A stretch of DNA of 64,000 bases from an uncultured Nitrosospira sp. (GCA_900696515.1 CAADGK010000098.1:24270-88269), one strand, 5' to 3'; positions 16,610 through 26,229 are shown, counted from the stretch's first letter. The notes: generated by a model not told the origin, from the letters alone. Translations and numbers: made by a program.

Positions 16610-17506
16610 ATGCCACAGGCATCTTCTGGTATTGCCAATCCATCCAGTGCCGTCGTGAATGCTCTCTCTGACTGTGACTCGCTTGGTGCGGATGCATTGC
16701 ATATTACCCCTCTGCCGCACCACCCATTGACCGGACTCAGGGATCTGTGGGCCTATCGGGAACTGCTCTATTTCCTGGCCTGGCGAGACCTCAAAGTTCG
16801 GTACCATCAGACAATCCTAGGGGTCCTCTGGGCGGTACTGAAGCCTTGCTCAATGATGATCGTATTCAGCGTATTTTTCGGATGGTTCGGCCGTATTCCC
16901 TCGGACGGAATCCCTTATCCGCTCTTTGTGCTTTCAGCCCTGCTGCCATGGCAGTTGTTCGCCCATACGTTTTCGTCGGCGAGTCATAGCCTGGTGTCAA
17001 ACCAGCATTTGATCACCAAAGTGTATTTCCCACGACTCATTATTCCCATCTCTTCGATGGCCATCGGGCTTGTCGATTTCGGAATTGCCTTCCTCGTGTT
17101 GGTGGCCCTGCTGATGTATTACCACATCCCCATTCTTCCTCAAATCGTGACGATGCCCGCCTTTATGTTCTTGAGCATGACAACCGCACTGGGAGTGGGG
17201 TTGTGGGCATCGGCACTGAATATCAGGCATCGAGATATCGGCCATGCTGTTCCGTTCGTGACACAACTCTGGTTTTTTGCAACACCGGTGGCCTATCCCA
17301 GCTCGTTGGTTCCAGCATCATGGCACGCATGGTATGGCATCAATCCTATGGCGAGTGTGGTGGAAGGATGTCGATGGTCGCTCTTCGGAGGAGGAGGAGG
17401 AGAGGGTAGCATGCTCGTGCTTTCTCTTCTGGTCTCATCAACGCTCTTCCTGTCCGGCCTCTACTTCTTTCGAAGAACGGAACAAACTTTCGCCGATGTC
17501 GCATAA
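16610..17506 (+). CDS. wzm: Polysaccharide ABC exporter permease
   Basis: 298 residues with six membrane segments. The N-terminal amphipathic gate-helix motif RDLKVRYHQTILGVLWAVLKP is the hallmark of the Wzm/TagG family. It forms the membrane channel through which undecaprenyl-linked O-polysaccharide or a similar glycan crosses the inner membrane. The first 45 residues are an unusual extension before the family core. A (GGA)5 tract at about 17387-17401 encodes a polyglycine loop (FGGGGGEG) between the last two helices, and its length could vary by slippage without frameshift. wzt follows after 3 bases. Confidence 0.92.
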   Translation: MPQASSGIANPSSAVVNALSDCDSLGADALHITPLPHHPLTGLRDLWAYRELLYFLAWRDLKVRYHQTILGVLWAVLKPCSMMIVFSVFFGWFGRIPSDGIPYPLFVLSALLPWQLFAHTFSSASHSLVSNQHLITKVYFPRLIIPISSMAIGLVDFGIAFLVLVALLMYYHIPILPQIVTMPAFMFLSMTTALGVGLWASALNIRHRDIGHAVPFVTQLWFFATPVAYPSSLVPASWHAWYGINPMASVVEGCRWSLFGGGGGEGSMLVLSLLVSSTLFLSGLYFFRRTEQTFADVA

Positions 17507-17509
17507 ATC

Positions 17510-18793
17510 ATGAGTGACGTGGTCATTCGAACAAAGAATCTTGGCAAACAATATGTCCTTGGTGACGGAGGACTCTGGCGTCGAACCGTTCACGCACCCA
17601 TGAGGGACGCATGGGGATGGACCCGTCCTGCCGGTACGAGGCCGACATGCGCTGCCGAGACGAACCTGATCTGGGCACTCAAAGGAGTCTCGTTCGATGT
17701 CCGGCGAGGAGAGGTCCTTGGCGTTATCGGGCGAAACGGTTCAGGGAAAAGCACCCTTCTGAAGATCCTTTCACGAATCACGCCTCCGACAACAGGCTCC
17801 GCCCAACTTGTCGGTCGTGTCGGGTCCCTCCTTGAAGTCGGGACGGGTTTTCATCCTGACCTGACCGGACGAGACAATATTTATATGAATGGCGCGGTCC
17901 TCGGGATGACGAAACACGAGATCGACAGACAATTTGATGCCATCGTGACCTTCGCGGAGATTGAAACCTTCCTCGATACGCCGGTCAAACGATACTCCAG
18001 CGGCATGCATATGCGTCTCGCCTTTTCCGTGGCGGCCCATCTGAAAGCCGACATTCTTCTAGTTGATGAGGTTCTGGCTGTTGGGGATGCGGCATTTCAG
18101 CAGAAATGCCTCTCTAAAATGGACGACGTGTCTCGTGAGGGTCGGACAGTGCTTTTGGTAAGCCACAATATCGCCTCGATTCTGAACTTATGTAACACTG
18201 CGATCCTGCTGGATGCCGGAGAAGTTGTGGCATCAGGAAACGTACAGGATGTCGTCGACCACTATCTGAGTGGGAGTATAGCGATACAGGGCGAGACGCG
18301 GATTCGCTCACACGAGACCGGCAGGGCAGAGCAGGAGCTCTCGCTTCAGGCGATTCGTATCCGTGATGGCCAGGGCCGCGTAACAGGCTCTATCGATGCC
18401 GTCCACGGATGTACAGTTGAAATGGATTACGTCGTTCATCGCGAAATTCGAGGTGGACAGGTGAGTATGGAATTATGGAACGGAGAGGGGATCTGTGTCC
18501 TTTGTACGACGGATCTCGACCATTGTCCGGAGTCCAAAAGTACGGCGCGGCTTCCCGGTGCCTACCGGGTCTCCTGCAGGCTGGATCCGACATGGTTCCG
18601 TGCAGGACGCTATTGGATCAGTCTTGGAGCCAGTGTGCCGGGACTTCGAACCCTCGACGAAGCCCCTCATGCGATCAGTTTTGAGGTGGTCGACACCGGA
18701 AGCGTCGAACATAAGCTCGCGCAAGGCCGCCGAGGGATCATAGCGCCGACGATTAAGTGGACGGCCACAAGTTTGTCGACGGTGAACACATGA
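17510..18793 (+). CDS. wzt: Polysaccharide ABC exporter ATPase with C-terminal glycan-binding domain
   Basis: 427 residues. The nucleotide-binding domain has GRNGSGKST (74-82), the signature VKRYSSGMHMRLAFSVA and Walker B ILLVDEVLAVGD. The stretch RDNIYMNGAVLGMTK is typical of Wzt/TagH. A separate beta-rich domain occupies about residues 260-427 and matches the Wzt_C type, which in E. coli O8/O9a recognises the modified non-reducing end of the finished chain. That suggests export of a chain with a terminal cap, and six methyltransferase domains lie nearby. The stop overlaps the next start (ATGA). Confidence 0.93.
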   Translation: MSDVVIRTKNLGKQYVLGDGGLWRRTVHAPMRDAWGWTRPAGTRPTCAAETNLIWALKGVSFDVRRGEVLGVIGRNGSGKSTLLKILSRITPPTTGSAQLVGRVGSLLEVGTGFHPDLTGRDNIYMNGAVLGMTKHEIDRQFDAIVTFAEIETFLDTPVKRYSSGMHMRLAFSVAAHLKADILLVDEVLAVGDAAFQQKCLSKMDDVSREGRTVLLVSHNIASILNLCNTAILLDAGEVVASGNVQDVVDHYLSGSIAIQGETRIRSHETGRAEQELSLQAIRIRDGQGRVTGSIDAVHGCTVEMDYVVHREIRGGQVSMELWNGEGICVLCTTDLDHCPESKSTARLPGAYRVSCRLDPTWFRAGRYWISLGASVPGLRTLDEAPHAISFEVVDTGSVEHKLAQGRRGIIAPTIKWTATSLSTVNT

Positions 18794-19500
18794 ACCTTCG
18801 CCACTCCTATCACGCGTTATCCCCGAAGGACCAGCAGATATGGAGGATAGTGCGTTGGATGATCCCGTACCGCCTCCGCTGGTTTTTTGAGGGTTGCCTC
18901 CAGATTCCCGGACAGCTGTGGGTGGCAGACCGCAAGATGCTGTACCGGACGATCCGCCGGGTGAAGCCACAGACGGTGTTTGAGGTGGGAACGTGGCTAG
19001 GGGGAGGCAGTACCTACTTCATCAGTCAAGCACTCCATGACAACGGATTTGGAATGCTCCATACCATTGAAGCTGACGCCCACAGACACACAGCCGCACA
19101 GCAGAACTACAAGGCACACCTTCCGCACTTGGTGAAACACGTTACATTTCATTCCGGCAAGGCCATGGAGATCTATCCCCGTCTTCTTCGTCAATTGGGG
19201 AGCATCGACACGGTCTTCCTGGATGGTTCGGCTGATCCTCAAGAAGCCTACGGAGAGTTCGAGATGTTCGCGCAGTACTTACACCAGGGGTCTGTGGTGC
19301 TCATGCATGATTGGGACAACGAAAAAATGGCGTTGCTCCGGCCGGCGGTGGAGCGGTCAGCCGAGTGGCACATAGAGCAAACCATCACGGCTCCGCAATC
19401 CGTCGGATTTGCGATCATCCGGCATATCGGTGTCACCGGTATGTCGGGTCACCAGGAACCGTTGCATTCAATCCAGGGATCAGAACTACGTCTGTCCTAA
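18790..19500 (+). CDS. Class I SAM-dependent methyltransferase (Methyltransf_24 type)
   Basis: 236 residues from ATG 18790, which overlaps the wzt stop. The frame is open to 18757. SAM-binding motif I is FEVGTWLGGGSTYF. An acidic residue follows at the end of strand 2 (HTIEADAH), then DTVFLDGSADPQEAYGEF and VVLMHDWDN, as in cephalosporin hydroxylase and macrocin methyltransferase relatives. Translational coupling to wzt makes it the best candidate for methylating the chain end that the Wzt C-terminal domain would recognise. This is inference from position. Confidence 0.75.
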   Translation: MNLRHSYHALSPKDQQIWRIVRWMIPYRLRWFFEGCLQIPGQLWVADRKMLYRTIRRVKPQTVFEVGTWLGGGSTYFISQALHDNGFGMLHTIEADAHRHTAAQQNYKAHLPHLVKHVTFHSGKAMEIYPRLLRQLGSIDTVFLDGSADPQEAYGEFEMFAQYLHQGSVVLMHDWDNEKMALLRPAVERSAEWHIEQTITAPQSVGFAIIRHIGVTGMSGHQEPLHSIQGSELRLS

Positions 19501-19525
19501 CGAGAACATTGCCGTCGGGTGCACT

Positions 19526-20584
19526 GTGATTCATTTCGCCTATGCCCTCCCTCCTCTCAAGCCCGGAATGTTCGCGAATCTTCTTTCCCGCTATGCGAAC
19601 CTGGGGCATGGTTCAACGGCCTTCCCGCACTGGTATCGCCACGGATGGTTTCCGGAAATGCCCACACCCTTACCTGCGCCCGGTTCCATCACCATGCAGT
19701 TATCGTCCTATCTGCGACGGCGTCACCCCATTCGGCTGTATGGCTTGGAAGAGACCGGTGAAATGGACTGTGGGATCAATGACATCATCTTGGGTCATCC
19801 GCACCCGGATCCCGATACCGTCATCCAGCGTGCCTTTTCTTCCTCCGTGGCATGCAAACACAAAGCTCTCATCTTCCCCATGCATCACGCATTACCGGAG
19901 ATCAATAGATTTTCATTGCCGCTGCTCGACCAAGCCGACCAGGTCTTCGGCATTATGGGGCCATACTGGAAAGACACATTAAGTCAATCCTGCTTTGCGC
20001 CATGGACACACAAGATCACAAGTTTGGATATGGCAATCGATGGAATGGAGTATCCATACCTCAAGAGAAGGTTTAACCCGCCAGGCCATCGAGGCTACTT
20101 CTACATTGGAAGCAGCAGTGATAGACCGGAGAAGGGATGTGACATCTTAGAAAAGACCATGAGCAAACTACCGGAATTTCAGAATGGATGGATCGGCGGT
20201 GGGCGAGAGCTTTCAAGCATGAAACGAATTGCTACCTATGCTTCTCTCACACCGTCGTTTGTGTCAACGCTCGCCGACCAGTTTGACTTCTTCATCAATA
20301 CTTCTATCTCCGATGCCAATCCAACCACCATTCTTGAAGCGATGGCCTGGGGATTCCCTGTCGCATGCACCGCCGGATCAGGCTACTATAATATTCCTCC
20401 CATCACTACGCTCAGCTCAACCGATATCGAGTACAACGCCGACGTCCTGCTCGATCTTCAATTTGCCCCAGAAGAGCGTCTACAGGAAATCAGCCAAGAA
20501 GGACGCCGATTGATCGAAACGCACTATTCATGGGAGCGATTCTGTTCGACCGTATGGAAGGGTCTTCAACCCTATACATGCTAG
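19526..20584 (+). CDS. Glycosyltransferase, GT-B fold (GT4-like)
   Basis: About 352 residues from GTG 19526. The open frame extends to 19409, overlapping the upstream gene, but the family-like start is VIHFAYALPPLKPG. The C-terminal domain has GYFYIGSSSDRPEKGCD and the nucleotide-sugar site FDFFINTSISDANPTTILEAMAWGFPVAC, the EX7E-like signature of GT4 enzymes. It transfers a sugar from an activated donor to the growing glycan; specificity is unknown. The gap to the next gene is 16 bases. Confidence 0.72.
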   Translation: MIHFAYALPPLKPGMFANLLSRYANLGHGSTAFPHWYRHGWFPEMPTPLPAPGSITMQLSSYLRRRHPIRLYGLEETGEMDCGINDIILGHPHPDPDTVIQRAFSSSVACKHKALIFPMHHALPEINRFSLPLLDQADQVFGIMGPYWKDTLSQSCFAPWTHKITSLDMAIDGMEYPYLKRRFNPPGHRGYFYIGSSSDRPEKGCDILEKTMSKLPEFQNGWIGGGRELSSMKRIATYASLTPSFVSTLADQFDFFINTSISDANPTTILEAMAWGFPVACTAGSGYYNIPPITTLSSTDIEYNADVLLDLQFAPEERLQEISQEGRRLIETHYSWERFCSTVWKGLQPYTC

Positions 20585-20600
20585 AGATTGGATACAGACC

Positions 20601-21356
20601 ATGGACAAACTTCCCCTGTGCGTAAGCCGTGAGCGATGGCAGCAAGCCCAAGAATGGGAGGGTGCGTACTGGCGAGCACAACATCCGGCGAGACCAGACC
20701 GAGTGAGCAGCTCCCTCCAGAAACTTACCGCGAAGGTGCTGGGTAAACAAGGACCGGAGACGGAGCAGCCATCGGCCGGTGATGACTGGAATCATTGGTG
20801 GGCCGAGCAATTTGAGCAGTACCAATGCTTGCCGTCTACATTTGAGAACGTGATCGAAGTCGGGGCAGGCCCATACACCAATGTTCGCGTAATACTTGAA
20901 GGACGCCAGGCTTCCCATTTGATCTGCAGCGATCCGCTGATCAGAGAGTATTTGCGGTTTAAAGGGCAATGGTTGGAAAGAATGTGGCAAGCAGGGGCGG
21001 TGTATGTCGACGATCATCCGCTTGAGGACTGTCCCTTTGCATCCGATTACTTCGATCTTGTCGTCGTCATTAACGTGCTCGATCACTGTCGGGACAGCCT
21101 GGCCTGTATCAGGCAGGCCACTCGCATCACGAAGCCCGGGGGATATCTGGTCATTGGGCAGGACCTGACCAATATCGATGACGTGCAACGCATCGGAGAC
21201 GATATCGGCCACCCAATTCGTATTGATCATGACACGCTTGACAAAGAATTGCTGAATGGGTTTCGCAAAGTTCGTTACAAGATTTTAAGTCGAGCAGAAG
21301 GCCGAAACCCTTCTGCTCACTACGGAACATACGTGTTCATCGGACAGAAGCATTAA
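20601..21356 (+). CDS. Class I SAM-dependent methyltransferase
   Basis: 251 residues. Motif I is NVIEVGAGPYTNVRV, then CSDPL at the end of strand 2, and the Methyltransf_11 pattern FASDYFDLVVVINVLDHC followed by ITKPGGYLVIGQDL. The N-terminal 80 residues are charged and specific to this protein. It is probably a sugar O-methyltransferase acting on the exported polysaccharide or on a lipid-linked intermediate. It is followed by a 73-base gap that holds a possible glycosyltransferase remnant. Confidence 0.78.
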   Translation: MDKLPLCVSRERWQQAQEWEGAYWRAQHPARPDRVSSSLQKLTAKVLGKQGPETEQPSAGDDWNHWWAEQFEQYQCLPSTFENVIEVGAGPYTNVRVILEGRQASHLICSDPLIREYLRFKGQWLERMWQAGAVYVDDHPLEDCPFASDYFDLVVVINVLDHCRDSLACIRQATRITKPGGYLVIGQDLTNIDDVQRIGDDIGHPIRIDHDTLDKELLNGFRKVRYKILSRAEGRNPSAHYGTYVFIGQKH

Positions 21357-21374
21357 GCGCACAGCGCTGACTCG

Positions 21375-21437
21375 CGTATTCTGTTATTTCTGGATAATGG
21401 CGGAGCAGGCGGGAATGCGGAATTAGTCTATGAGAGA
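21375..21437 (+). pseudogene. Possible remnant of a GT4 glycosyltransferase 5' end
   Basis: The frame starting at 21375 reads RILLFLDNGGAGGNAELVYE, which resembles the N-terminus of GT4 enzymes, where a hydrophobic strand is followed by a glycine-rich loop and E-x-x-x-x. There is no start codon in frame after the upstream stop at 21354-21356. The match ends where the next gene begins at 21430. I read it as a scar of a lost or replaced glycosyltransferase gene. At this length coincidence is possible. Confidence 0.3.
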
Positions 21438-22644
21438 CGTTGTATCTCCACGAGGAGCGACCATCTTGGGCGAACCGCTGTTCCAGATAATGGGACGGCG
21501 GCGAAAGCAGGAGGTCATCGACCTGAAAGCGGCTGATCGTATTCTCGTCATCCGTCTCGACGATATCGGGGATATGATTTTGTCGACACCGTTTCTGCGC
21601 GAACTTCGCCGCGCAATCCCCTCAGCCAAGATTTCACTCATTGTGAAACCTTCCGTGGCAGAACTTGCTGTGGGTTGCCCCTTCGTCAATCAAGTGTTGT
21701 CCTATGATCCTGGCCCGCCCTCTTATGCCCCGACAGTTGATCGGATGACACGAATAGTTCGATTCGCCGTGCGATATCTTTGGTTGCAAAGATTTGATTT
21801 AGCAATCGTTCCCCGATGGGATGCGGATCTCTATCACGCGTCGTACCTGGCCTATTGGAGTGGAGCGGCGTGGCGGGTGGGCTACTCCGAGAACGTCATT
21901 CCCCACAAGCGTGCCATGAATGCCGGGTTTGATCGGCTCTATAGCCATGTACTTGTGGACCGTTCGCTCAAGCACGAAGTTGAGCGAGGGCTCGACATCC
22001 TTCGCTTTATCGGAGGCAACCCGGAAAAGGATGGCCTCGTATTGTGGGGAGCAGAACAGCGCGAGCAACCAGTGAGCCAGGTGCTGGCAAATCTCGGCGT
22101 ATCCGACGGTACACCCCTGATCGCGTTTGGTATTGGAGCGGCATCTCCGACACGGCAATGGCCATGCGAACAGTACATTGAGTTAGGACGTTGGATCAGA
22201 AAAGAATACGATGCTCGCATCGTGATCGTAGGGGGACCAGCAGACGTCGAATCCGGACGGATGGTGACAAGCTCCCTCGGACAATATGCGATCAATGCCG
22301 TTGACAGGATAACCTGGCATCAGCTGGGTCCATTGCTCAAGTCTTGCAGTCTGTATGTCGGAAATGACTCCGGTCCCATGCATGTAGCAGCGGCAGCAGG
22401 AGTGCCGGTTATTGAGATTTCATGCCACCCCTCTAACGGAAACCCCTTCTGGTCGAACTCTCCGTTACGATTCGGCCCCTGGGGCGTTCCTTCCCAGGTG
22501 CTTCAGCCTGAAGCTGCCGTATCCCCTTGTGAAGCATACTGTACCTCCATGGAAGCGCACTGTATCCGCCGTATCGGCATCGAGCGCGTAAAAGACGCCG
22601 TTCGGACTTGTGTATCACAACAATACCAACCGGCCGTCGCATGA
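21430..22644 (+). CDS. Glycosyltransferase family 9 (heptosyltransferase-like)
   Basis: 404 residues. The N-terminal domain has the GT9 signature RILVIRLDDIGDMILSTPFL and AKISLIVKPSVAEL. The C-terminal donor domain has PLIAFGIGAASPTRQWP and the ADP-heptose site YVGNDSGPMHVAAAAGVPVIEI. Classical members add heptose to the LPS inner core, but related enzymes act in other surface glycans. A 25-residue extension precedes the core, so ATG 21490 is an alternative start. A small possible reading frame overlaps its stop (ATGA). Confidence 0.88.
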   Translation: MRDVVSPRGATILGEPLFQIMGRRRKQEVIDLKAADRILVIRLDDIGDMILSTPFLRELRRAIPSAKISLIVKPSVAELAVGCPFVNQVLSYDPGPPSYAPTVDRMTRIVRFAVRYLWLQRFDLAIVPRWDADLYHASYLAYWSGAAWRVGYSENVIPHKRAMNAGFDRLYSHVLVDRSLKHEVERGLDILRFIGGNPEKDGLVLWGAEQREQPVSQVLANLGVSDGTPLIAFGIGAASPTRQWPCEQYIELGRWIRKEYDARIVIVGGPADVESGRMVTSSLGQYAINAVDRITWHQLGPLLKSCSLYVGNDSGPMHVAAAAGVPVIEISCHPSNGNPFWSNSPLRFGPWGVPSQVLQPEAAVSPCEAYCTSMEAHCIRRIGIERVKDAVRTCVSQQYQPAVA

Positions 22645-22772
22645 CCAGCGACTTGGAGAGCATCGTGTTCTTGCTTGGATCACCGGATTGTGTCGAAAGG
22701 CAGTACTTGATCAGAAGCACTGCACGTGACGGAAACGTCACGAACGATCTGATGGCTGCACCACGCTATTGA
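22641..22772 (+). CDS. Possible 43-residue small protein
   Basis: ATG 22641 overlaps the stop of the glycosyltransferase gene (ATGA) and the frame runs 43 codons to TGA 22770-22772, ten bases before the next gene. The product begins MTSDLESIVFLLGSPDCVER and has no domain that I recognise. It also contains a perfect hairpin, CGTGACG-GAAA-CGTCACG at 22725-22742, with a GNRA tetraloop. Coupled translation is plausible, but a chance frame is equally likely. Confidence 0.22.
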   Translation: MTSDLESIVFLLGSPDCVERQYLIRSTARDGNVTNDLMAAPRY

Positions 22773-22781
22773 CAGGATACT

Positions 22782-23525
22782 ATGTTTCAATTACGCCATC
22801 TTGTTCATCCAGTCCGCTCAGTGAAAGCGCTATGCCTCCGACTCTCTTCTGGAAGGAGTCCAGAGCCTGGCCGTTCCGCCAACCAGCCTCTTGAATCACT
22901 CCCTGATGTGCCCGATCTGTTCTGCATGTATCGAACCTTGATCGCTCACCCCGAGTTAACACGTAGATCCGGCGGATGGCTATACCAGAACACATTTTAC
23001 CCGGACTATCTCACTGTCGGAGGAGCGGGACATGCCATATTCCCTGAAGCCGCGAAGTATTGTCGGGGAAACGGCATTGATGTTGGGGCTGGTCTCTGGC
23101 CATTGCCCGGCGCCACACCCGTTGATCTATGGCGAGGTGCCGGCACGAACAGATGTGTCGCTGACTTCGAGAAGGATTCTCTGGACTACGTCTTTAGTTC
23201 CCATTGCCTTGAACACATTGAGACCTGGAACGAAAGCCTGCAGGAATGGGTCGATCGTGTGCGACTCGGTGGAACGATATTTCTGTACCTGCCACATCCT
23301 GATTGCGCCATATGGCATCCCGGTTCACCGTTTGTGGGTGACGGGCACAAATGGATTCCTACGCCGCAGGTTATCCGACAGGCTCTCGAGCAAATGGGAT
23401 GTGTCCTTCTGCGTCTCAATGAAGGACCGGATGCAATGTGCAGTTTTTTCATCTGTGCGCGGAAAGAGACCAGAAACAATCCGGCATCTGGTGTCACGCC
23501 GACCCATGACACCTCGGGCGTCTGA
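22782..23525 (+). CDS. SAM-dependent methyltransferase-like protein
   Basis: 247 residues. The glycine-rich motif NGIDVGAGLWPLPGATPVDL and the later LDYVFSSHCLEHIETW and GGTIFLYLPHPD match the Methyltransf_11 fold, with the strand-4 SSHCLEH pattern. The N-terminal 70 residues are poorly conserved and basic. GACAGGA lies just before the start as a ribosome-binding site. It probably modifies a sugar or lipid-linked intermediate of this locus. An inactive methyltransferase-like regulator cannot be excluded. Confidence 0.68.
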   Translation: MFQLRHLVHPVRSVKALCLRLSSGRSPEPGRSANQPLESLPDVPDLFCMYRTLIAHPELTRRSGGWLYQNTFYPDYLTVGGAGHAIFPEAAKYCRGNGIDVGAGLWPLPGATPVDLWRGAGTNRCVADFEKDSLDYVFSSHCLEHIETWNESLQEWVDRVRLGGTIFLYLPHPDCAIWHPGSPFVGDGHKWIPTPQVIRQALEQMGCVLLRLNEGPDAMCSFFICARKETRNNPASGVTPTHDTSGV

Positions 23526-23596
23526 GGGATGTATTGCCTGATGGAGACGCAGGCTAGGACTGCCCGGATCCAGGCGGCTTTGAGGAGCGCCGAACG

Positions 23597-24547
23597 ATGA
23601 AATACGCGAAACCATTCGATGTAACGGCGGACATCCGGAAGGTCTCTTCTCTTCAAGCGAATTCGAGGAACTCGGCATCAGCCGACGTGAGTATCGTACT
23701 CGGCACGTACAACCGTAAGGAGTTTCTCAAGGAAGCGATTCAAAGCATTCATCAGAATGGCATCACGGTGCCCTATGAGATCATTGTCGTCGATGGCGGA
23801 TCAACCGACGGCTCGAAAGAATGGCTTATGGATCAATCGGAAATCATCACGATTATCCAGCACAACCGAACTGACTCTGCGAACCAAGTGAGCAAGCGCA
23901 GGAGTTGGGGCTATTTCATGAATCTAGGCTTCAAGTGTGCCGAAGGACAATATGTCGTGATGATCAGCGATGACTCCTTGCTTGTTCCGGGTGCGGTGAT
24001 GAACGGTGTGCGCCATTATGAAACCTTGCGGCAGCAAGGGCGCAATGTGGGTGCTGTCGCGTTTTACTGGAGGAATTGGCCAGAGCAGAAAGAGTATTGG
24101 GTGGGATTAACCCATGGGGAAAGGATGTTTGTGAATCACGGCCTCTACCTCCGCACTGCGCTCCAAGAAGTGGCTTGGATTGATGAGGACCGGTACCACT
24201 TCTACTGTGCCGATGGCGACCTGTGTCTCAAATTATGGGAACGGGGCTATGAGGTCGTGGACTGCCCCTCGTCGTTTGTCGAGCATTTTTCACATACCAA
24301 TCTCGCCATCAGGGCGTCCAACCTTGAGAACGAACAAAAGGACCGAGCCGCCTATCAGGACAGATGGCGCGGTATCTTCTTTGATCCGAGCAAACCAAAT
24401 CGTCGTGATTGGATTTACTTGACTCATGAAGACCCGACCCGAACAGCCGAGGGTTTCAACCGAGCACAGGGCGGCCGGCAACATACGACGGAGTCACAAG
24501 AGAGTAGGGGCTCCTGGTTCACAGTAAGAAACCTATGGCGTCCGTAA
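23597..24547 (+). CDS. Glycosyltransferase family 2
   Basis: 316 residues, GT-A fold. The N-terminal strand is [20 protein letters not shown], the nucleotide-binding Asp region is [15 protein letters not shown], and the metal-binding DXD-like motif is [13 protein letters not shown] long C-terminal part includes [21 protein letters not shown], the acceptor-side ED motif. A good ribosome-binding site (GAGGAGCG) selects ATG 23597. The stop overlaps the next gene by 13 bases, indicating co-translation with the GT2-methyltransferase fusion. Donor sugar is unknown. Confidence 0.85.
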   Translation: MKYAKPFDVTADIRKVSSLQANSRNSASADVSIVLGTYNRKEFLKEAIQSIHQNGITVPYEIIVVDGGSTDGSKEWLMDQSEIITIIQHNRTDSANQVSKRRSWGYFMNLGFKCAEGQYVVMISDDSLLVPGAVMNGVRHYETLRQQGRNVGAVAFYWRNWPEQKEYWVGLTHGERMFVNHGLYLRTALQEVAWIDEDRYHFYCADGDLCLKLWERGYEVVDCPSSFVEHFSHTNLAIRASNLENEQKDRAAYQDRWRGIFFDPSKPNRRDWIYLTHEDPTRTAEGFNRAQGGRQHTTESQESRGSWFTVRNLWRP

Positions 24548-26151
24548 GCGTCATCATCCCAACCTTCAATCGGTATCCACTTCTACGCCTTGCGGTGGAT
24601 TCCGTATTGAAGCAGACTCATCGCGATATTGAAATCATCGTGATTGACGACGGCTCCACCGACGACACACCAGCTCTATTCGCTCAGCAGTTCCCATCCG
24701 TTCATTATGTCAAGATTGACCATTCCGGGCTGCCCGCCGTCGCACGAAACGTCGGAATCAGACTTGCAAAAGGAGAGTTTGTTGCATTCTTGGACTCGGA
24801 TGACCAATGGCTTCCAAATAAACTATCCGAACAGGTAGAGACCCTTCAAAGAAACCCGGACATAGGACTTGTCTGTGCCAACGCGTTTGTCATGTATGAT
24901 GACAGGGACGAACTCAGCAGACCTTACTTACCGAACGCTCAAGGAACCGCTGCTCATACCCTTGAGACCCTTCTTGACGACAATTTTGTCATTACCTCCA
25001 CCGCTGTCGTACGCCGGTCTCTGTTTGACCAGGTCGGACTCTTTGAGGGAGCGGCTGTCTTACAGTTTGGTGAGGACTACGATCTCTGGCTTAGAATCGC
25101 CGCCATGTCTGAAATTCTGTACATTCCTGACCCGTTGGCGGTTTATCGCGATATTCCATCACACAGCATTCGAGCCGGTCTCTCACAGGCAATGTACTGG
25201 CAAGCACGACTGCTGATCGTACGGAGGCTGCGCCGCTTTCTGAAACACAGAAGATCTTCCATATTTATTCCGAAACGCATCTTGGATCACCAGGAGGGCA
25301 TGTTTCTGAAGGCAACGGTCAAAGCCCTCTTGTCGGACCATCGATATGTGGCAACCATCCCTCATATCACGGCCCTCTGTGTGCATGATCCGTTGTCAAT
25401 CGGGAAAGCTGCGCTGAGAAAGATGCGAAGGAAGGGGCGGCACCTTGCTATGGGAAAGAGCGAACGCCTCGTCGAACCAACAACGGCCTGTTCTCCCGAC
25501 AAACCTCTCAAACTCCATCTTGGATGTGGCGAAGTCTATTTACCTGGATACATTAATGTGGATTACCCGCAGACCCGGCACTCCGTTCAAAGACACGCGA
25601 AGGCAGACATTTGTGCCGACTTGTCACAGCTCTCGTATCCAATCGGCACCGTAGACGAAATCCGGCTGCATCATGTCTTCGAGCATTTTGAACGACCCGT
25701 CGCATTGCGACTGCTGATTGACTGGTATGCCTGGCTGAAGGACGGGGGACAACTCATCATCGAAACTCCGGACTTCCATCGTTCTGTTCAGGAATACCTC
25801 CGAAGTCAGGCAATGAGTGACCAACTCAAGATTCTCCGCCATCTTTTTGGATCGCATGAAGCCGGTTGGGCAGTCCACTATGACGGTTGGTATTGTGAGC
25901 GGTTTACCCACGTTCTGACCGCATTGGGTTACCGTAATCTCAGATTCACAACCGGAGAATGGCAGGGAACGTATAACATTACCGTCTGTTGCACAAAGGA
26001 CAATCCTCATCTATCGAGAGCGGAACAGGTCAGCCAGGTGAGAGAGCTCCTGCGATTGAGTCTGGTGGATGGGTCCCCAACAGAAATGCGGATGCTTGAA
26101 ACTTGGATGGAGCAGTTCCAATCAACGGGACATTGCACCCGGGCTGCCTAG
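24535..26151 (+). CDS. GT2 glycosyltransferase fused to a SAM methyltransferase
   Basis: 538-residue two-domain protein. Residues 1-300 are a GT-A glycosyltransferase: [39 protein letters not shown]-like [13 protein letters not shown], and acceptor motif [15 protein letters not shown] basic linker follows. Residues about 325-500 form a class I methyltransferase starting [20 protein letters not shown], with [10 protein letters not shown] and [11 protein letters not shown]. The fusion suggests one sugar is transferred and methylated, or the acceptor methylated, in one complex. The frame is continuous with no sign of a sequencing join. The separate enzymes exist widely. Confidence 0.85.
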   Translation: MASVSVIIPTFNRYPLLRLAVDSVLKQTHRDIEIIVIDDGSTDDTPALFAQQFPSVHYVKIDHSGLPAVARNVGIRLAKGEFVAFLDSDDQWLPNKLSEQVETLQRNPDIGLVCANAFVMYDDRDELSRPYLPNAQGTAAHTLETLLDDNFVITSTAVVRRSLFDQVGLFEGAAVLQFGEDYDLWLRIAAMSEILYIPDPLAVYRDIPSHSIRAGLSQAMYWQARLLIVRRLRRFLKHRRSSIFIPKRILDHQEGMFLKATVKALLSDHRYVATIPHITALCVHDPLSIGKAALRKMRRKGRHLAMGKSERLVEPTTACSPDKPLKLHLGCGEVYLPGYINVDYPQTRHSVQRHAKADICADLSQLSYPIGTVDEIRLHHVFEHFERPVALRLLIDWYAWLKDGGQLIIETPDFHRSVQEYLRSQAMSDQLKILRHLFGSHEAGWAVHYDGWYCERFTHVLTALGYRNLRFTTGEWQGTYNITVCCTKDNPHLSRAEQVSQVRELLRLSLVDGSPTEMRMLETWMEQFQSTGHCTRAA

Positions 26152-26229
26152 CGTCAGGTTCACACATGATTGAACCGGCAAGCCGCACAGGCAACGGCAG
26201 GACTGACACAACACAAGGTGGCTGACGTC

